Shown piece by piece: positions 11,800 to 23,424 of a stretch of DNA of 64,000 bases. The stretch spans positions 18,523,905 through 18,587,904 of the forward strand of contig NC_060901.1 in assembly GCF_014805685.1 (NCBI RefSeq), given 5' to 3'. Positions within the stretch are counted from its first letter, which is position 1. Each line of letters starts with the position of its first letter. The notes below the pieces were generated by a model. It saw only the letters and a list, made by a program, of their open reading frames with translations. It was not told where the DNA came from and made no database searches. The DNA comes from Silurus meridionalis. Its lineage: Eukaryota > Chordata > Actinopteri > Siluriformes > Siluridae. The translations under genes were made by a program, and so were the position numbers.

Positions 11800-12540
11800 T
11801 GAGATTATTGTACTGTAAGTTTACATTTGATAAATACAATTTTATCCATAAACTATATTTAGATTTGGATAGTTTCTTTCTAAGAACTGTAAAAAGATTT
11901 GAATCCTAGATAGTTATTAGGTCAGATTTTATTAATTTATTTATTTAACTAGTGTAAGTGTCTCTATGACCAAAAGAAATCTGACTCAGCTCACCCTTGT
12001 ACTCGTTTCCCCTCATGCATGGATTTAAAACACTAACCGCTTATGACTAAGGTGAAGGATTTGCGCAAAACATCTCAATGTGCTGTCATTTGAATGTAAA
12101 TGTAGTGTACATACTGTATTCACTCACCAAAGACTCACCAAGTAACGTAGCGCTGAATGTCTAAAGTAATCCGTAAACATCTGGTCGTCTAAATCAGTCC
12201 TGGAAAGTGTTGGAAAAATAAGACTGATGACATTCAGGGCAAAACATCATGAAATGTTGAGCCGGAATGCCTTTCATATGTCTGCAAAAATATCTCAGCT
12301 ATGTGTGGCAAAGGGAAGAGGGTGGTCTGGGGTGAAAGGGGCTAAGGTTATGTTATTTTGCACCGGCTTTGGAGTAAAGAGAAGAGAAGAGATAAGAAGA
12401 GAAAAGGGTGGGTGTACCCTCTGGCCTTATTTCTTTCTTCAAATACACTGTTGACTTCACCTTTGCAGACTCAGGGGTGGCGCAAGGGTTTAAAAATGAC
12501 AGTCATGGTTACGGAGCATGTGTCACAGATAGAAAAACTT
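11800..12540. other. intergenic, no feature seen
   Basis: No supportable feature; overlapping short open frames at 12227-12692 look like chance. Confidence 0.55.
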
Positions 12541-12667
12541 TTGATATGGGAGCGATCTGCAGTTATACACTGTATGGACAAAAAGGTTTGTCCAAACCTG
12601 ACCATAAAATTGGCATGAGCTTTCCATTCAGAACCCCAACTCCAATAAAAAGGTGGGACACTTTAAA

Positions 12668-12990
12668 GAACAGGGGTCACCAACCTTTTTGAAAATGAGA
12701 GCTACTTCTTGGGTACCGATTAATGTGAAGGGCTACCAGCTTGATACACACTTCTGAAATAACAAATTTGCTCAATTTACCTTTAATTATATGTTATTAT
12801 TAATAATGAACGATATTCATCTATGTGAAGACAGTGATCATGTGATTTCTTGAATAATTATCAACAATGATTTAACAAGGTAGGAAACATATCAATGTCA
12901 ATATGTAAAAATCCCTGCAAGTATTTACATTTTCAAACAATCACTTCGACAACATTTACACTAGCCACATCATCTCAAGAATCCATATTC
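12668..12990 (+). repeat. hAT-like element end (one side only)
   Basis: 'caggggtcaccaaccttttt' then 'gagctacttcttgggtaccg' resembles the fish hAT end family 'CAGGGGTCACCAACC'. No matching inverted end was found nearby. It seems to split a Family A copy (pieces at 12570-12660 and 13405-13720). Confidence 0.5.
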
Positions 12991-13404
12991 TATTTACAAT
13001 AAACCAAAAAAAGTGTGGAGACTGAGAAAATTGGCCATCTTAAGTAAAATACCAGTTGCTGAAGATTTGCGAAAGGAATGTTGTCCCATATTTGTCCGAT
13101 ACAGGATTCTAGCTGAGCAACAGTTCTGGGTTTCCTTTGTTGTGTTTTTTGTTTCGCCAAATGTTTTCAAATATATCTGAAAGCTCTAGACTGCAGGCAG
13201 GCCAATTTCTAAAAAGAAATTCTAATTTTAATCTGTCTTAGCACAGAACAGTTTAAAACTTTACCTCAATACGTTTTAAAGGAGTTTTGGCCCAGAGAGG
13301 ATGGCAGCGTTTCTGGATCATGTTCACGCATGCCTTCTTCTGTGAATGATGAAGATTTTACGAAGTGTTTTTTTTTAGAATTAGCGTTTGTAGTTCCAAT
13401 TTGC

Positions 13405-13720
13405 TCTTATTATTTCCTCCACTCTTCTGGTAAGATGTTCCACTAGATTTTGTGGAGATTTGTGCCACAAGGGTGTTAGTAAAATCAGGTAGGTGAGATG
13501 AGGAGGTCTGGGATTCTTCCATTTCATTCCAAAAGTGTTCAATAGGGTTTACAACTCTGTAGCAAGAGACTCCACTACAACCCATATCTTCATGTAGCTC
13601 CTAGTGAATGCAAGTGTCATGCTAGCACATCCAAAGACAGCCTATACAATTGTGTACCTCTAAATTTGTGGAACGATTTGGAGAAGAACCACATATGGTT
13701 GAAATCAGTTGCCCCAGTGC
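13405..13720 (-). repeat. Family A MITE copy
   Basis: 'ctccactcttctggtaagat', 'actagattttgtggagattt', 'acccatatcttcatgtagct', 'aagaaccacatatgg'. Confidence 0.75.
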
Positions 13721-14340
13721 TTTAGTTTGTATTCAGCTCCGAAGTCTTGTCGATCTGCCAAACAAAAGTTCTCGTACAAATCCCATGGTCGTGTTTCAGA
13801 CTAAAAGGTGACAGAGCCTTTTTCAGTTGCTGATCTACACCTGTGGAACCAGTTGGCACTTGACATTAAAAGGGGTCATTCCATTTCATGTCTGTTATGT
13901 CTGTAATTCTGGCCTTGTCGCCCTGCTGTTAGAATGCATCAGGTTCATGAGCATAAATTGATTTATCGTGCTTTAGAAATAAATGTACTAACTTTAAATA
14001 TGCTGTACATATACACTATGTACATCAGTTTGTGTGTGTGTGGGGGTGGATTTTATTTTATTATGGCTTGGATGTTGGTACCAGATAAAAGTGAATCTGG
14101 AGGGAAGCACTAGGTGTCAGGGACGAGAGAAAAAAGAGTGCAAAGTTAGTGGGCAACAGTACTGTCGATAGAGATGTGAGGAAGGCATTAGTAATTAACA
14201 CTTTATAACAGTTTATAACCTTGGTGAGCAGAAAAGCAGCTCAGAGGTCAGGCGACAATATCGACAGTAGAAGTCCACAAAGGGTTCCACTCTGTCACCC
14301 GAAAATAGGAATCATGATTACAGGCTCTTATATACATGTA

Positions 14341-14455
14341 CATTTACATTTGCGGCATTTAGCAGACGCCCTTATCCAGAGCGACGTACAAAAGTGCTTT
14401 GAGTCTCTGGCAATGAATCATTCTACACTGGTATGTAAGTTTACAAACTTAATAT
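14341..14455 (+). repeat. fish interspersed repeat fragment
   Basis: 'ggcatttagcagacgccctt' followed by 'atccagagcgacgtacaaaa' is a very common otophysan repeat block, also seen in decayed form at 36025. Confidence 0.7.
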
Positions 14456-14459
14456 AAAT

Positions 14460-15735
14460 AATATAGCTGCAAGCAGCGATGGCGGGCCCTCGCACATTTG
14501 TGTATCGCCATACGGTGCCTCCCAGAAAACAATGCACAGTGGGCAAGTGCATCAAGTGGGTAAATATCAGCGGACTATTTTATGTTGTTACTAACCCATT
14601 TGGGGACTGTAGGTAAAAGAAACCCCACATTTTAGACAAACAGGGGCGCTAGTGAGCCACTTAAAAGACACACCTTTGTCTGAACTTTTTGTCCACACTT
14701 AACAGCCGATAAATGTGATGTATGTGTCAAATTTCAAGTTAATCTAAGCATGCCAAATTAATATGCAAAATAAAAGTAAAGCCACGCCTATGTTCAAGCC
14801 TTTGACCGGTCCTAATGGCAGACGAGTTTGACGTCTTTTCCAAATTTCCGGTGTTTTCGAGCATGTTAAGGCACCCAAAGTGCATGCCAAGAGCTTAAAT
14901 ACACCTGAAAATGAAAGTAAAGTTTGATGCATTGCCATGAGACCGGCGTTCGAGATATCAAAAATCCCTTTGCAATTTATTATCTACAATGTCTTGGCAT
15001 CATGTTGACCACGTTTGGTGTCAATCGCATGAATATCCTGGGAGGAGTATTTAAAAGTTCACCACATGCAACTGTCAAAAAATCCACCTTTTGTGACTGA
15101 CACACTTTCTGGCGCCTGTTGGTGGCGCTATGTCCGAGATTTACAATAGGCACATCGATGCGATCGGAATCCTTGGCCGAACATACAAACCACGTGTTGT
15201 CCCAATAAGACATTTTTTGCTTTAGATATTAGACACTTCCTGTTCTCTGAATTTGCCATAAGTTTGTCGCCTCGCCATGGCAGCACCGTTCGAGATATCA
15301 AAAATCTCTTCGCAATTTAGCAAGTCCAATGTCTCGGCATCATGTTCACCACGTTTGATGTCAATCGCATGAATTCACTAGGAGGAGTATTTAAAAGTTC
15401 ACCGCATGCACTTATAAAACAACCCAACATGGCCGACTTCCTGTTGGGTGGAGCTCATATTTTTGAGGGCGAAAGTTGTTCGGGTTGATGAGGTCTATAT
15501 GCATACCAACTCTCGTGCATGTTCGAACATAATTGCCAGATCTGTGCACCAATGTTTGTTTTTGCATTACAGGGGCGCTACAGAGCCCCCTGCCACGCCT
15601 GTATTCCAGCCTTTGCCCGGGCCTAGTGACAAACGACTCTGTGCCAAATTTCAAGAGTTTTCGAGCATATTAAGGGACCCCAAATGGGCAATGTGTGTTA
15701 AAAAAAAAAAAATTATAAAAAAAAAATAATTCTGG
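14460..15735 (+). mobile_element. unclassified fish repeat with a long internal direct repeat
   Basis: Starts 'agctgcaagcagcgatggcg' and ends in a poly-A/T stretch near 15730. A segment with 'cgttcgagatatcaaaaatc' ... 'gtcaatcgcatgaat' ... 'gaggagtatttaaaagttca' occurs at 14946-15068 and again at 15289-15411, 343 bp apart. 'ggggcgct' boxes recur. I saw no transposase. Confidence 0.7.
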
Positions 15736-15897
15736 CCTGCTCCTCGGTGCTCTGGCCCTAATAACCCTTGAATTCTACAAAGCAAACTTGGAAAGTGCTA
15801 ATTTAAGTGTTTCAGGAAGAGGTAGGTCTTTATTCATTGCTTGAAGATAGTCAGGGACTCTGCTGTACGGATATCTAGGGGAATACATGTATGTGTA

Positions 15898-16045
15898 TAC
15901 GTATTGGGACATTTCCAGCCATATATAGTTCTTCCTAAAAATGTTCCCAAAAAGTTGGAGGCACACACTTGTAGAGGATGTCAATGGATGCGCTAGCATG
16001 AAATCTTTCCATCACTTGATCTAGGAGACCCAAACCTGCAGAGCG
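15898..16045 (+). repeat. Family A MITE fragment
   Basis: 'cgtattgggacatttccagc', 'aaaaagttggaggcacacac', 'tggatgcgctagcatgaaat'. Confidence 0.7.
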
Positions 16046-16704
16046 GTAAAGAGTGTCATACTCGAGTAAATGTATACATCCCTTACTGCAAGTCCCAATT
16101 TCCAAAAAGTCCCATTTGAGTGTCAGATTAGAACAGGGCTTGAGTATTTGACACAAAGACGCACTAGTCCTCGACACCAAAAAGTTGATTTGTGAGGTTT
16201 TATTTCCTAGAATACAGATCAAATTGTGCACCTTAAGACTGCATTGACAACATTGAGATCAACACAACAGCCTCTTTAACCCAGAATGAAGCAAAAGCTC
16301 AAACAAGTAGTAAAGCAAGTTTTCAAAAAAAGGATCATTGATTAACAAATAAAATTACAGGAACCTGTCACAAAGAACCATTAGTATTCAATGGACAAAT
16401 CAATATTAAATATCAATATCAATATAATGTATTGTAACATAATATTTGTATTCAAAGTTCTCAAAGTTTTTGCAATTGATTCGAGCTGTGTTTGGATTAA
16501 AAACTGTGAAAACAGTCACTTACAAGCAGCAGATGAAGGTAGATGAAGGTAGGGGACATCTATTACATAGTATATTTATTGAATCATAAATGTTATTGAG
16601 TAGAGAGTGAAATTCGCTCATAGTTTTGATATTTAGTAACTAGAAATTAGCCAAACTTAAGTACAACAATGAAGTAAATTTACTCAAATACACCACTGAA
16701 AACT

Positions 16705-16950
16705 TGTTCCAGCATGACAATGCTCATGTGCACAAATCCAGCTTCATGAAAATATTCTTAACATGGGTTGCTATAGAACTCTAAACTTTATTGAACACCT
16801 TCGGGATGAACTGCACTCCCAGCCTCATCACCTGACCTACATCAGTACCTGACTTTTCTAACACCCTTGAGCACAAATCCCCACAAATCCTAGTGGAACA
16901 TCTTCCCAGAAGAGTGGAGAGTATAATAAGAGCAAATGGAATCCATCTCT
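16705..16950 (+). repeat. Family A MITE copy
   Basis: 'gttccagcatgacaatgctc', 'attgaacaccttcgggatga', 'ctagtggaacatcttcccag', 'aagagcaaatgg'. Possibly the other half of the 15898 copy. Confidence 0.75.
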
Positions 16951-16959
16951 GTGCCAGAG

Positions 16960-19255
16960 CTCATTTAAAATGTCAAAGTGGGAAACTGTTCTGTGCTCAA
17001 ACAGATCGAAATGTTTTCTTTGGAACACATTGACACCACGTCCTCCGGACTAAAGAGGAGAGGGACCATCCGGTTTGTTATCGGTGCATGAAATCCGCAT
17101 CTCTTATGGTATGGAAGTGCATTAGTATCTGTTAAATGGGCAGCTAGCACATTTAAAAGGGCTCCATCGATGATGTACGGTATATTCAGATTTAGAGTAC
17201 AAATGCCTCCATCCAGAAAATTTCTTTTTCAGAGAAGGCCTTGCTGCATCTAATATGATAGCATGAATGAGTGTAATGTAATGCTTAGAAAGCACATCTT
17301 AATCTTATGCTCAGGTGTCAACAAACATTTGTCCTTCTACTGTATTTTGCACGCATTCAAACCTTTCTTTTAGTTCATAATACTGTAATAATTCTGATCT
17401 GTCCCACTGCTTCTGGAATAGACATTAGACCTGCTCCTACCCCGAGCAGTAAGTTCGCCTAGTGTAGTTGCATGTTTAGCATTCTGCTCATCTTTTAAGT
17501 CACTTCAAGAAGCTCGAGTTCCAGGAGTCTGCGAAGGGAAAATATGGTGAGACGCCTTGTGATTGTCATGTCTAGACTAAAATGGAAAACGTTTCCAAGG
17601 CTATATTCTAACACCCACCGATAGCGCAGTCTATAATCTCGGTGCAGTTTTAGGAGACGCATTACCCTGTGCTCAGGACAGTCAGGTTTTTTTTAAATAT
17701 ATTTTTGTGTCATTCCAAAAAAAATTCAAACTCAGGTGGGATTTTCATTGCAATTGATTCCAAAATATACATTTTATAAGCTGAATGTTTTTCCTGCATG
17801 GATTTCAAAGTTTTATTGTTGAATTTTCACCCCAGCTGCCTTCCTTCTTTAAAATGAAAACGGAAACCTGCTTGGTCGAAATGTAGGACGTTATCAAATT
17901 TCACCTTTATCCTCGTTATCCATGAAAGGTTGTCGCTCAGCAGTTTATACTCAGCGTTTATACAGTAATAGCACCGGAAACTGCGTTGGTTAAAGTGGTA
18001 CATGTCCCTTCTGGCCTGGGGTCTGGATTTTTTCACCTTACGCGTATAAAGTGCAGCATTTGTGACTAAAAAAATGATTAATTGTGAGTATAAAAAAAAA
18101 ATAGGTGTTTTAACGAGGTTCTGTTCTTGGCTCACTATTTTTTTTTCAATAGCATTCGCTAGTGATATACAGTTATTCGTTTCAGGACACTAGCTCGATC
18201 GATTTGAATTATTAATTAAAGATCTTCAACTCCTGTCTCTCATTTGACTTAAAATTGCTTGTTTTTAGGAAAAGCCTTCCAGCTTTTTTTAGGATTCTGC
18301 CATTAACCAACAGCTCAGCTATTTCAGACGCAAATAAAGCATACGCTAACGAGCTAAGTTTGCATTAGCATTTCTTACAGAAAAACGCTCAGACGAAATG
18401 AGAAATGTAACTGTATGTAACTGTAACGGTTCAGGAACATTTCTTAATGGTATCCACTACACCAAAATTCATTTTTTAAATTATTTTTCATTATTATTCC
18501 TATAATTTCGCAATCGAAAAATGTGGATGAGGAGACATAAGACTCGCATTAGCTCAATGAGAATGCACATATCAACCTCCCACAAATTCCTCCCCTAATC
18601 TCAGATTAAATCACTTACAGCATTCCTCGTGTATTTAACCCCAGAGTGAGCCTGTCTTTCCACCAGGGTTTTTTCTTCTTTCTTTCTTTTTCTCTCACAC
18701 TTTTTCAATGGAGGGAAAAATAATTAGATGACCTTTCATAGCACAAGTAGGGATACAGAGGATGTCGGTAAAGTCCTAGTAAATAGTTCACATGGCCAAA
18801 TCGTGTTGAAAACAGAGCCTTTGTCACAGAAGAAACAGTGCCAAGACTTGAATCTGATTTCGAGCTTTATTAGCCGCCGGTTACCAAATGTCGCTATCGT
18901 AGAGGCTTTTGACAGATTTAGCATGAAATAGGACTACAGGCCGAAAACTGTGCATTATGCTAACTAGCATGCACTACTGCCCTGTAGCTGGTAATACAAG
19001 CAAACGCAACTGATCACCCTCAGGATCTTTTATAAAACAAGGACACACGCCGGTCCAACTTAGGAGGAATTTCGAAGATATACTACATAGAAAAAGCTGA
19101 GCACAGAGGCACTGTCATGCTGAAACAGGTTCTGGTTTGCTAGTTTAAGTGAAAGGAAAATTTCATGCTAATGCATTTATAGACGTCCGATACAGTCGTG
19201 TGTCTCCAACGTTGTGCAAGTAAAAAACGCTAAGGTGATGTGTGATCTGTGCTGT
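16960..19255. other. intergenic, no feature seen
   Basis: Low-copy-looking AT-rich DNA; a 102-codon minus frame (18135-17827) has no recognisable domain. Confidence 0.55.
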
Positions 19256-19259
19256 AGTA

Positions 19260-19386
19260 TTTTGTGTGAAAACGTCTGTCTGTCTTTCTAGATAGAGTCT
19301 GTCTGTCTGTCTAGATAAAGTCTGTCTGTCTCTCTGTCTGGGTAGGTAGGTAGGTAGGTAGGTAGGTAGGTAGGTAGGTAGGTAGA
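19260..19386. repeat. compound (TCTG)n / (GGTA)n microsatellite
   Basis: Interrupted tctg repeats from about 19268, then uninterrupted ggta units from 19341 to 19384. Confidence 0.95.
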
Positions 19387-19861
19387 TTTTTCTTTAACTC
19401 TCTCTACCCGCTTAACTATCTGTCTGCTATCTATCTTTTCTATTATATTTGTATATGTTTTGTTTAGGTGTTAATACATGATGAACGCGTGAAACCATCA
19501 AACCTCCACAATTGTCATCAACAGAAATCTGCTAAAGGTTCATGACCTGGTTGATCATCAGTGTGTAAACTTTTTTTTTTTTTTTGGATTCCCAGCCCAG
19601 TTCTCTTTACTGATTATTGCATCAGAAGTGTTAGGAGCTTGGAAAAAAATAAGTTGAACCGTGAAGGCCAACGGGCTTCCCAGATGTGAGTAATAATCCT
19701 TGCAACAGGTTTTGTTTGCTTGAGATACGATTAACAAATTGACATGCGGTCAGATTATGAAAGAGCAGAACAGTTTTTCGGTATAACCCGTGTAGAGCGC
19801 TATCGAGAATAATGCCAATCGATTCAGTTTTTATTTGTATTATTTGCATTATATGTATTCA

Positions 19862-20275
19862 AATCTGAGTTCCCTCAGGAACGTATTAAGTGGCGGACCG
19901 TAAGTTTGTTTAGTCTCCCCCTTGCACTTTAAGCCCATTTATTTATTTGTATTATTATTAAAATTGAAAACATACACAACAATGCCAGGGGTATGAGAAG
20001 GAGACTAGAGTTAGCGCAGTGTCACTGCGGTTAAAAATGCTAAAGTGGATTCTTTAGCGTTTTATGTCGAGCTTCAAGAATTTCTGTTAAAAGGAGAAAA
20101 TCCTGAAAATTGCACATATCGAGGGAGTGAACGAATGTAGGATGTTGGAAGATGTTTGTTAAAGTATGCTGAAATAAGTAGAACATATCTTTAGGAAATG
20201 AAATATTAAATGTAAAACACACTTATATACACATCTGCATTACCCAAATGCATTCTAACAAATGTAAACTATTCA
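19862..20275 (+). repeat. hAT-like element fragment
   Basis: Parallels 55755-56200: aacgtattaagtggcggacc, agagttagcgcagtgtcact, agtagaacatatctttagga and ttaaatgtaaaacacac occur in the same order. Internal part only; no ends or transposase. Confidence 0.7.
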
Positions 20276-20324
20276 TCGTAATAGTTCGATCGAAACTAAA
20301 TTGATTCAATATAATAAAATTTTG

Positions 20325-20670
20325 GATTGGGACACCTGATTTTTCTAAAAAAATCTGGTCATTTCCACAAACTGTTACCACACGGTTAAAGGCACACAGT
20401 TGTGTAGGATGTCTTTGGATGCGTTTGTGAACTAGGAGACTTACATTTGTTACTTCTGTGTACAAATCCAGCTCCAGGAAGATATGGTTTCCATGGTTTG
20501 AAATGGAAGATCTTGAGTGGCCTGCTATAGCGCTATAAACAGCCTTGTGGCATAACTGAGCTCAAATCTGCACGAAATCTAGTAGAACATCTTCCCAGAA
20601 GAGTGAAGCTTATTAGAACAATGTTTCAAAAAAGCACGTAATCTCCATTAGCTCCATCAGCTCCATTAAC
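20325..20670 (+). repeat. Family A MITE copy
   Basis: 'attgggacacctgatttttc', 'agatcttgagtggcctgcta', 'tagtagaacatcttcccaga'. Ends beside a (TA)n array. Confidence 0.75.
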
Positions 20671-20681
20671 TTTTGACCGCA

Positions 20682-20688
<7 letters not shown>

Positions 20689-20751
<63 letters not shown>
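20689..20751. repeat. (TA)n microsatellite
   Basis: About 31 uninterrupted TA units; the YIYI open frame across it is an artefact of the repeat. Confidence 0.98.
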
Positions 20752-20757
<6 letters not shown>

Positions 20758-21156
20758 ACCCCAGAAGGGATTAAGATCCTATCAGAATTGCTTCAAAGCA
20801 ATGTTTTTTTTTTTTTTTTTTTTTCGAGACGTATTAATTCCTGGCAACCACAAAAAAAAAAAAAAAACTTTTAGTTTTCCCTCATTTCTTCAAAACACCG
20901 GCAATTCCTTCGACGTACATTACCCCAGAGCAAATGTGTGAAAAAGCCCCCCCTCTCCCAGGCGACGGCATGTGAGGAATCCAAAAACTTGCCCAAAGGA
21001 AAAAAAGACGAGATTTTCAAACGTTTTTTTTTTTTTTATAGAAAAAGAAAAAAATAAAATAAAATAAAAATAATAAAATGAAGGCGGAAAAAATAAGTAA
21101 TATAATTTGAAAATAAATACATTTTACTACATTACAACGAAAAATACACACTCTCT

Positions 21157-21161
<5 letters not shown>

Positions 21162-21202
<41 letters not shown>
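21162..21202. repeat. (CA)n microsatellite
   Basis: About 20 CA units just below the candidate ARE; possibly within or past the vegfa 3' UTR. Confidence 0.98.
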
Positions 21203-21204
<2 letters not shown>

Positions 21205-21228
21205 AATCTAGACATATTTACAATGGAG

Positions 21229-21239
21229 TAAATAAATAA
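21229..21239 (-). promoter_or_regulatory. candidate AU-rich element
   Basis: Transcribed-strand TTATTTATTTA contains overlapping ATTTA pentamers. AREs in VEGF-A mRNA are established targets of stability factors. It counts only if the 3' UTR reaches this point. Confidence 0.3.
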
Positions 21240-21431
21240 CTGAGAATGTAAATAAACTAAAACAGGCAGTTTCGTCTTTATGATATAACAACAAAAATAA
21301 AATAGTGTTTGGTTTATTTTAGCTAGAAATTGATTGTTAGAGGGGATGAAGCCTCAAAAATACACTCTTGTTAAAAAGCCTTGTCTCTCTCTTACTCACA
21401 CACTTAGCTTTTTTAATATAAACCACACAGC

Positions 21432-21434
<3 letters not shown>

Positions 21435-21504
<70 letters not shown>
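21435..21504. repeat. (TA)n microsatellite
   Basis: About 35 TA units, in the putative vegfa 3' UTR region. Confidence 0.98.
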
Positions 21505-21509
<5 letters not shown>

Positions 21510-21516
21510 TCTCTTC

Positions 21517-21684
<168 letters not shown>

Positions 21685-21853
21685 AGAAAAAATCAAGGCA
21701 AAACAGGCTCAAGAAAAATCTATAGGAATGTACTCGCTTTTTCGGACAAAAGAAAAAAAAGAAAAAAAAGATTAGCAAATAACTACTATATAACACTGCA
21801 CATAAATAGAACCAATTAAATATGGACAGAAAATACTGAAAAAAAAACAAAAA

Positions 21854-21936
<83 letters not shown>

Positions 21937-21940
21937 CACA
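21854..21940. repeat. (CA)/(TA)n microsatellite
   Basis: CA start, then about 35 TA units. Confidence 0.98.
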
Positions 21941-22741
21941 GTATATAGGTGTCAAAAAAAAAAAGAATTTAATAAAATGTTTCACTGCAGGCTGAATGAC
22001 AGAAATTTAAAGACACATTCACACACACATACATTCATACGCACCCGCACACAAATACAGAAATAAGTGACCAAAACTAAACAAAAAAACTCAAGTAGTC
22101 GTCTGTCGCTCAGTGAATGAAGTCAAGTCGAAGAAACGTGGGATCCGTACAGACTAAGTGGCATTTGCTCGGAGCAGACGAAACGAGCTCTTCTGTCTTT
22201 TTTTTCGGTCGTTTTTCTCGCGATCCTTTCCTCTCGCGAGTCCGTGATCTCACGTTGGATCTCGAACTCTCTCTGAACGCCCGGGACACACTCCAGTATC
22301 CGATCGTTTTTCAGTCTCTCGTACGCGGTGTCCGTAAATCCGTGATCGTCCGCATGACGTGGCTTTGAATATAAAACAAAAAAAAAGAAAAAAATGGCTA
22401 ATCCAGTGATATGCCGCGTCAGTCAGCGACTCGCACTCAGCCGATCAACAGGATCCTCCTAGGCAGCAGTTTAGCAGCAGATTTCTACCGTTCAGACTTC
22501 GCTTTCGAGAAAGAAAATCGCAAATATACACATCATATTGTGATATTTACAATGACGGGGGGAAGGGAGGTGTGTGTGTGCACGACTGGGGAAGACTCGC
22601 TCGGAAGGGGAATGCTTCAAGAGTCCAGGTCTCGAACAGATCTAACGGGTTTCAAAGTGCGGTGCTATTAATTATTAGTGTTTATGCCTTTATTCAGAAA
22701 AAAGAAAAAAAAAAAAAACAACAAAAAATGTTGATCGCTGC

Positions 22742-22763
22742 TCATCTCCTCGGTTTGTCACAT
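22742..22763 (-). CDS. vegfa: vegfa coding exon 8 (C-terminal CDKPRR and stop)
   Basis: 22 nt including TGA at 22744-22742; acceptor tttttgtcctag. Encodes the last base of K212 and CDKPRR, identical to the C-terminus of pro-angiogenic mammalian VEGF-A from exon 8a. The C-terminal Arg is the known neuropilin b1-domain ligand. No alternative 8b-like sequence was recognised downstream. Confidence 0.94.
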
Positions 22764-23349
22764 CTAGGACAAAAAATAGTGTACGATTAGAAAAGGGATG
22801 TATACTATACATCAAATAGAGCAACACACACACTCTCACACACACTACAATTCCAAAAGTATTGGGAAACCTGATCTTTCCTGTTATATGTGCTTATTTT
22901 CCAAACTGCTACCACAAATCTGGAGTCACTCGATTGTACAGGACGTCTACAGATGGCGCTCTAATAAAATTTAAACTTGGAAACCCAACACCTTCCCAGC
23001 ATGTCCCGATGCCCCTAAGCACAAAGTGAGCTCTTTAAAGGTCTGGTTTGCATGCTTTGGAGAGGAAGATCTTGCTGCTAGCTCTGATCTCATCCCTACT
23101 GAACACCTTTGGGATGAATGTGAACGCTGACTGCACCTCAGGTCTCCTCACCTTCATCAGTACCTGCCTTTCGTAACACCCTGGTGGCCGATGAGCATAA
23201 ATATCAATAAGCGCACTCCAAAATCTAGTGGAACATCTTCCCAGAAGACTGTAGGGAATTAGAGGAGCAAATTGGGACTAAATACGGTATGCTAATGCTC
23301 AAAAATAACGTTCCGTACTTCTGACCAGTACCAATACTTTTGGAAATAT

Positions 23350-23424
<75 letters not shown>

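Noticed and set aside
22117..22671. Open frames in the GC-richer DNA below vegfa exon 8
   Set aside because: They are plus-strand frames across the likely vegfa 3' UTR with no family resemblance.
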